Shown here piece by piece: positions 63,250 through 64,000 of a DNA stretch of 64,000 bases. The stretch's first letter is position 1. Every line of letters starts with the position of its first letter. Source of the DNA: Pseudomonas sp. (GTDB lineage Bacteria > Pseudomonadota > Gammaproteobacteria > Pseudomonadales > Pseudomonadaceae). The notes beneath the pieces were generated by a model, which saw only the letters and a list, made by a program, of their open reading frames with translations, searched no databases and was not told the DNA's origin. The DNA lies in contig NZ_PEKX01000003.1 in the NCBI RefSeq assembly GCF_002796985.1, forward strand, positions 78,584 through 142,583. The letters are read 5' to 3'. Position numbers and translations under genes: made by a program.

Positions 63250-64000
63250 TCAAGGGGTGGCGATCTCGCCGCGCTGCCACTGCGCCTCGCGGCTGGCCAG
63301 GCCCTGGCCGATGTCGCTGAGCGAGTCGGACTTCAGCTGCGCCGGCAGCGGGTCGAGACCCACGCTGGCGAACACCTGGCCGTAGGCGTTGCGCAGCTCG
63401 GCGTAGGCCAGGTCGCGCTGCAGGTCGGCCTGCAGGTTGTTCAGCTCGCCCTGGATCAGCTCCAGTTCGCCGATGCCCTGGGCCTGATGGCGATTGCGCA
63501 GTTCCTGGGTGATCTGGCCGTCGAGGCTGGCCAGTTCGTCGCTGGTCTGGAACTGCCGGCGGGCTTCCTGGTAGTTGGCGCGGGCCACGTAGAGCTGCGC
63601 CAGCACGGCCATGGAGAGCGCCTGGCGGCGCGCCGCGGCGACGTCTTCGCCGGCCTTGGCGACCTTGATCGCGGCAGGCCCGGAGATCACGTTGAAGAGG
63701 TTCCAGGTCACCTTGACGCCGTAGTCGGCCCAGCTCTGGTCGACCAGGTAGGAGTTGCTGTCGTAATGGCCGCCTGCGGAGAACTCCAGGCCCGGCAGCA
63801 GGCGCAGCATGGCCTTGCGCGTTTCGGCGGCGCTGATGCGCGACTGGTAGTCCTGCTCGCGCAGTTCCGGGCGCGAGGCCAGGGCTTCGCGTTCCAGGCT
63901 GTCCATTTCCACCTTGAGTTCGGGGATCGGATAGTCATCGGCCGGCATCGCCAGTTTGACGTCGGTGCCCGGCGGCAGGTTGATCAGCGTGGCCAGTTCG
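63250..64000 (-). CDS. TolC-family outer-membrane efflux protein, partial
   Basis: C-terminal ~249 residues of an outer-membrane factor; the N-terminal part lies beyond the right edge (the frame is open to base 64000, beginning ELATLINLPPGTDVKLAMPA). The helical repeats (YQSRISAAETRKAMLRLLPG, ARANYQEARRQFQTSDELAS, ELRNRHQAQGIGELELIQGE) and WNLFNVISGPAAIKVAKAGE are those of TolC-like channels. The rest of an RND or type I export system would be expected upstream of it. Confidence 0.85.
   Translation of the reverse strand, partial: ELATLINLPPGTDVKLAMPADDYPIPELKVEMDSLEREALASRPELREQDYQSRISAAETRKAMLRLLPGLEFSAGGHYDSNSYLVDQSWADYGVKVTWNLFNVISGPAAIKVAKAGEDVAAARRQALSMAVLAQLYVARANYQEARRQFQTSDELASLDGQITQELRNRHQAQGIGELELIQGELNNLQADLQRDLAYAELRNAYGQVFASVGLDPLPAQLKSDSLSDIGQGLASREAQWQRGEIATP

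Overview
The window is high-GC (roughly two-thirds G+C), intron-free bacterial DNA with tight operons, REP-type palindromes and gene families typical of Pseudomonas. A second EF-G, an ECF sigma/FecR/TonB receptor set, OruR-type AraC regulators, a dmp-type phenol hydroxylase and an iac (indole-3-acetate) cluster point to an environmental, aromatic-degrading Pseudomonas, perhaps of the P. citronellolis/knackmussii/nitroreducens type. The species is an inference.

Layout. 1-4782 (minus): iacA-B-I-H-C-D, cut by the left edge; a PAS histidine kinase (4996-6471) is divergent from it. 6472-10900: second EF-G, then a Fur-boxed ECF sigma and FecR, with three families of palindromic repeats. 10940-13351: STN-containing TonB receptor. 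13494-22796: housekeeping and accessory genes (FrnE-like, LysR, diguanylate cyclase, YghU-type GST, lipoprotein, UspA, MscS, AraC) and a 22-residue remnant of a second TonB receptor. 23005-26076 (minus): an exported redox set of c-type cytochrome lipoprotein, Tat-type FAD oxidase and Tat-type PLP (DSD1-like) protein. 26467-31611 (plus): NAD-dependent molybdenum formate dehydrogenase fdsGBAD. 31658-37162: a PBP2 paralogue, an EamA exporter and a DadA-like oxidase with a divergent LysR. 37234-49900: a hydroxycinnamate (ferulate) locus of MarR regulator, AAHS transporter, thiolase, fcs, vdh, ech and a thioesterase. It is interrupted at about 40.5-45.0 kb by a lower-GC lipase/lipoprotein island that looks like a secreted antibacterial effector with duplicated immunity genes. 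50145-58929: SphA-like porin, dmpPONMLK, divergent sigma-54 activator DmpR and catechol 1,2-dioxygenase. 59018-64000: amino acid permease, a MarR/methyltransferase pair, another methyltransferase and a truncated TolC-family gene.

How it fits together. Indole-3-acetate (iac) and phenol (dmp) routes both produce catechol, which catA opens by ortho cleavage. Ferulate is taken up and shortened to vanillin and vanillate. Formate released by C1 chemistry could be oxidised by FdsGBAD. Two regulatory circuits can be read directly from DNA. (1) A 19-bp inverted repeat, TAGTTAA-N5-TTAACTA, recurs upstream of the transporter, ech and the thioesterase, with a half-site upstream of marR, and ties together the two halves of the split ferulate locus. 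(2) Perfect -24/-12 sigma-54 promoters, each with paired DmpR-type activator sites 31 bp apart, lie upstream of both dmpK and catA, so phenol hydroxylase and catechol dioxygenase appear to be one DmpR regulon.
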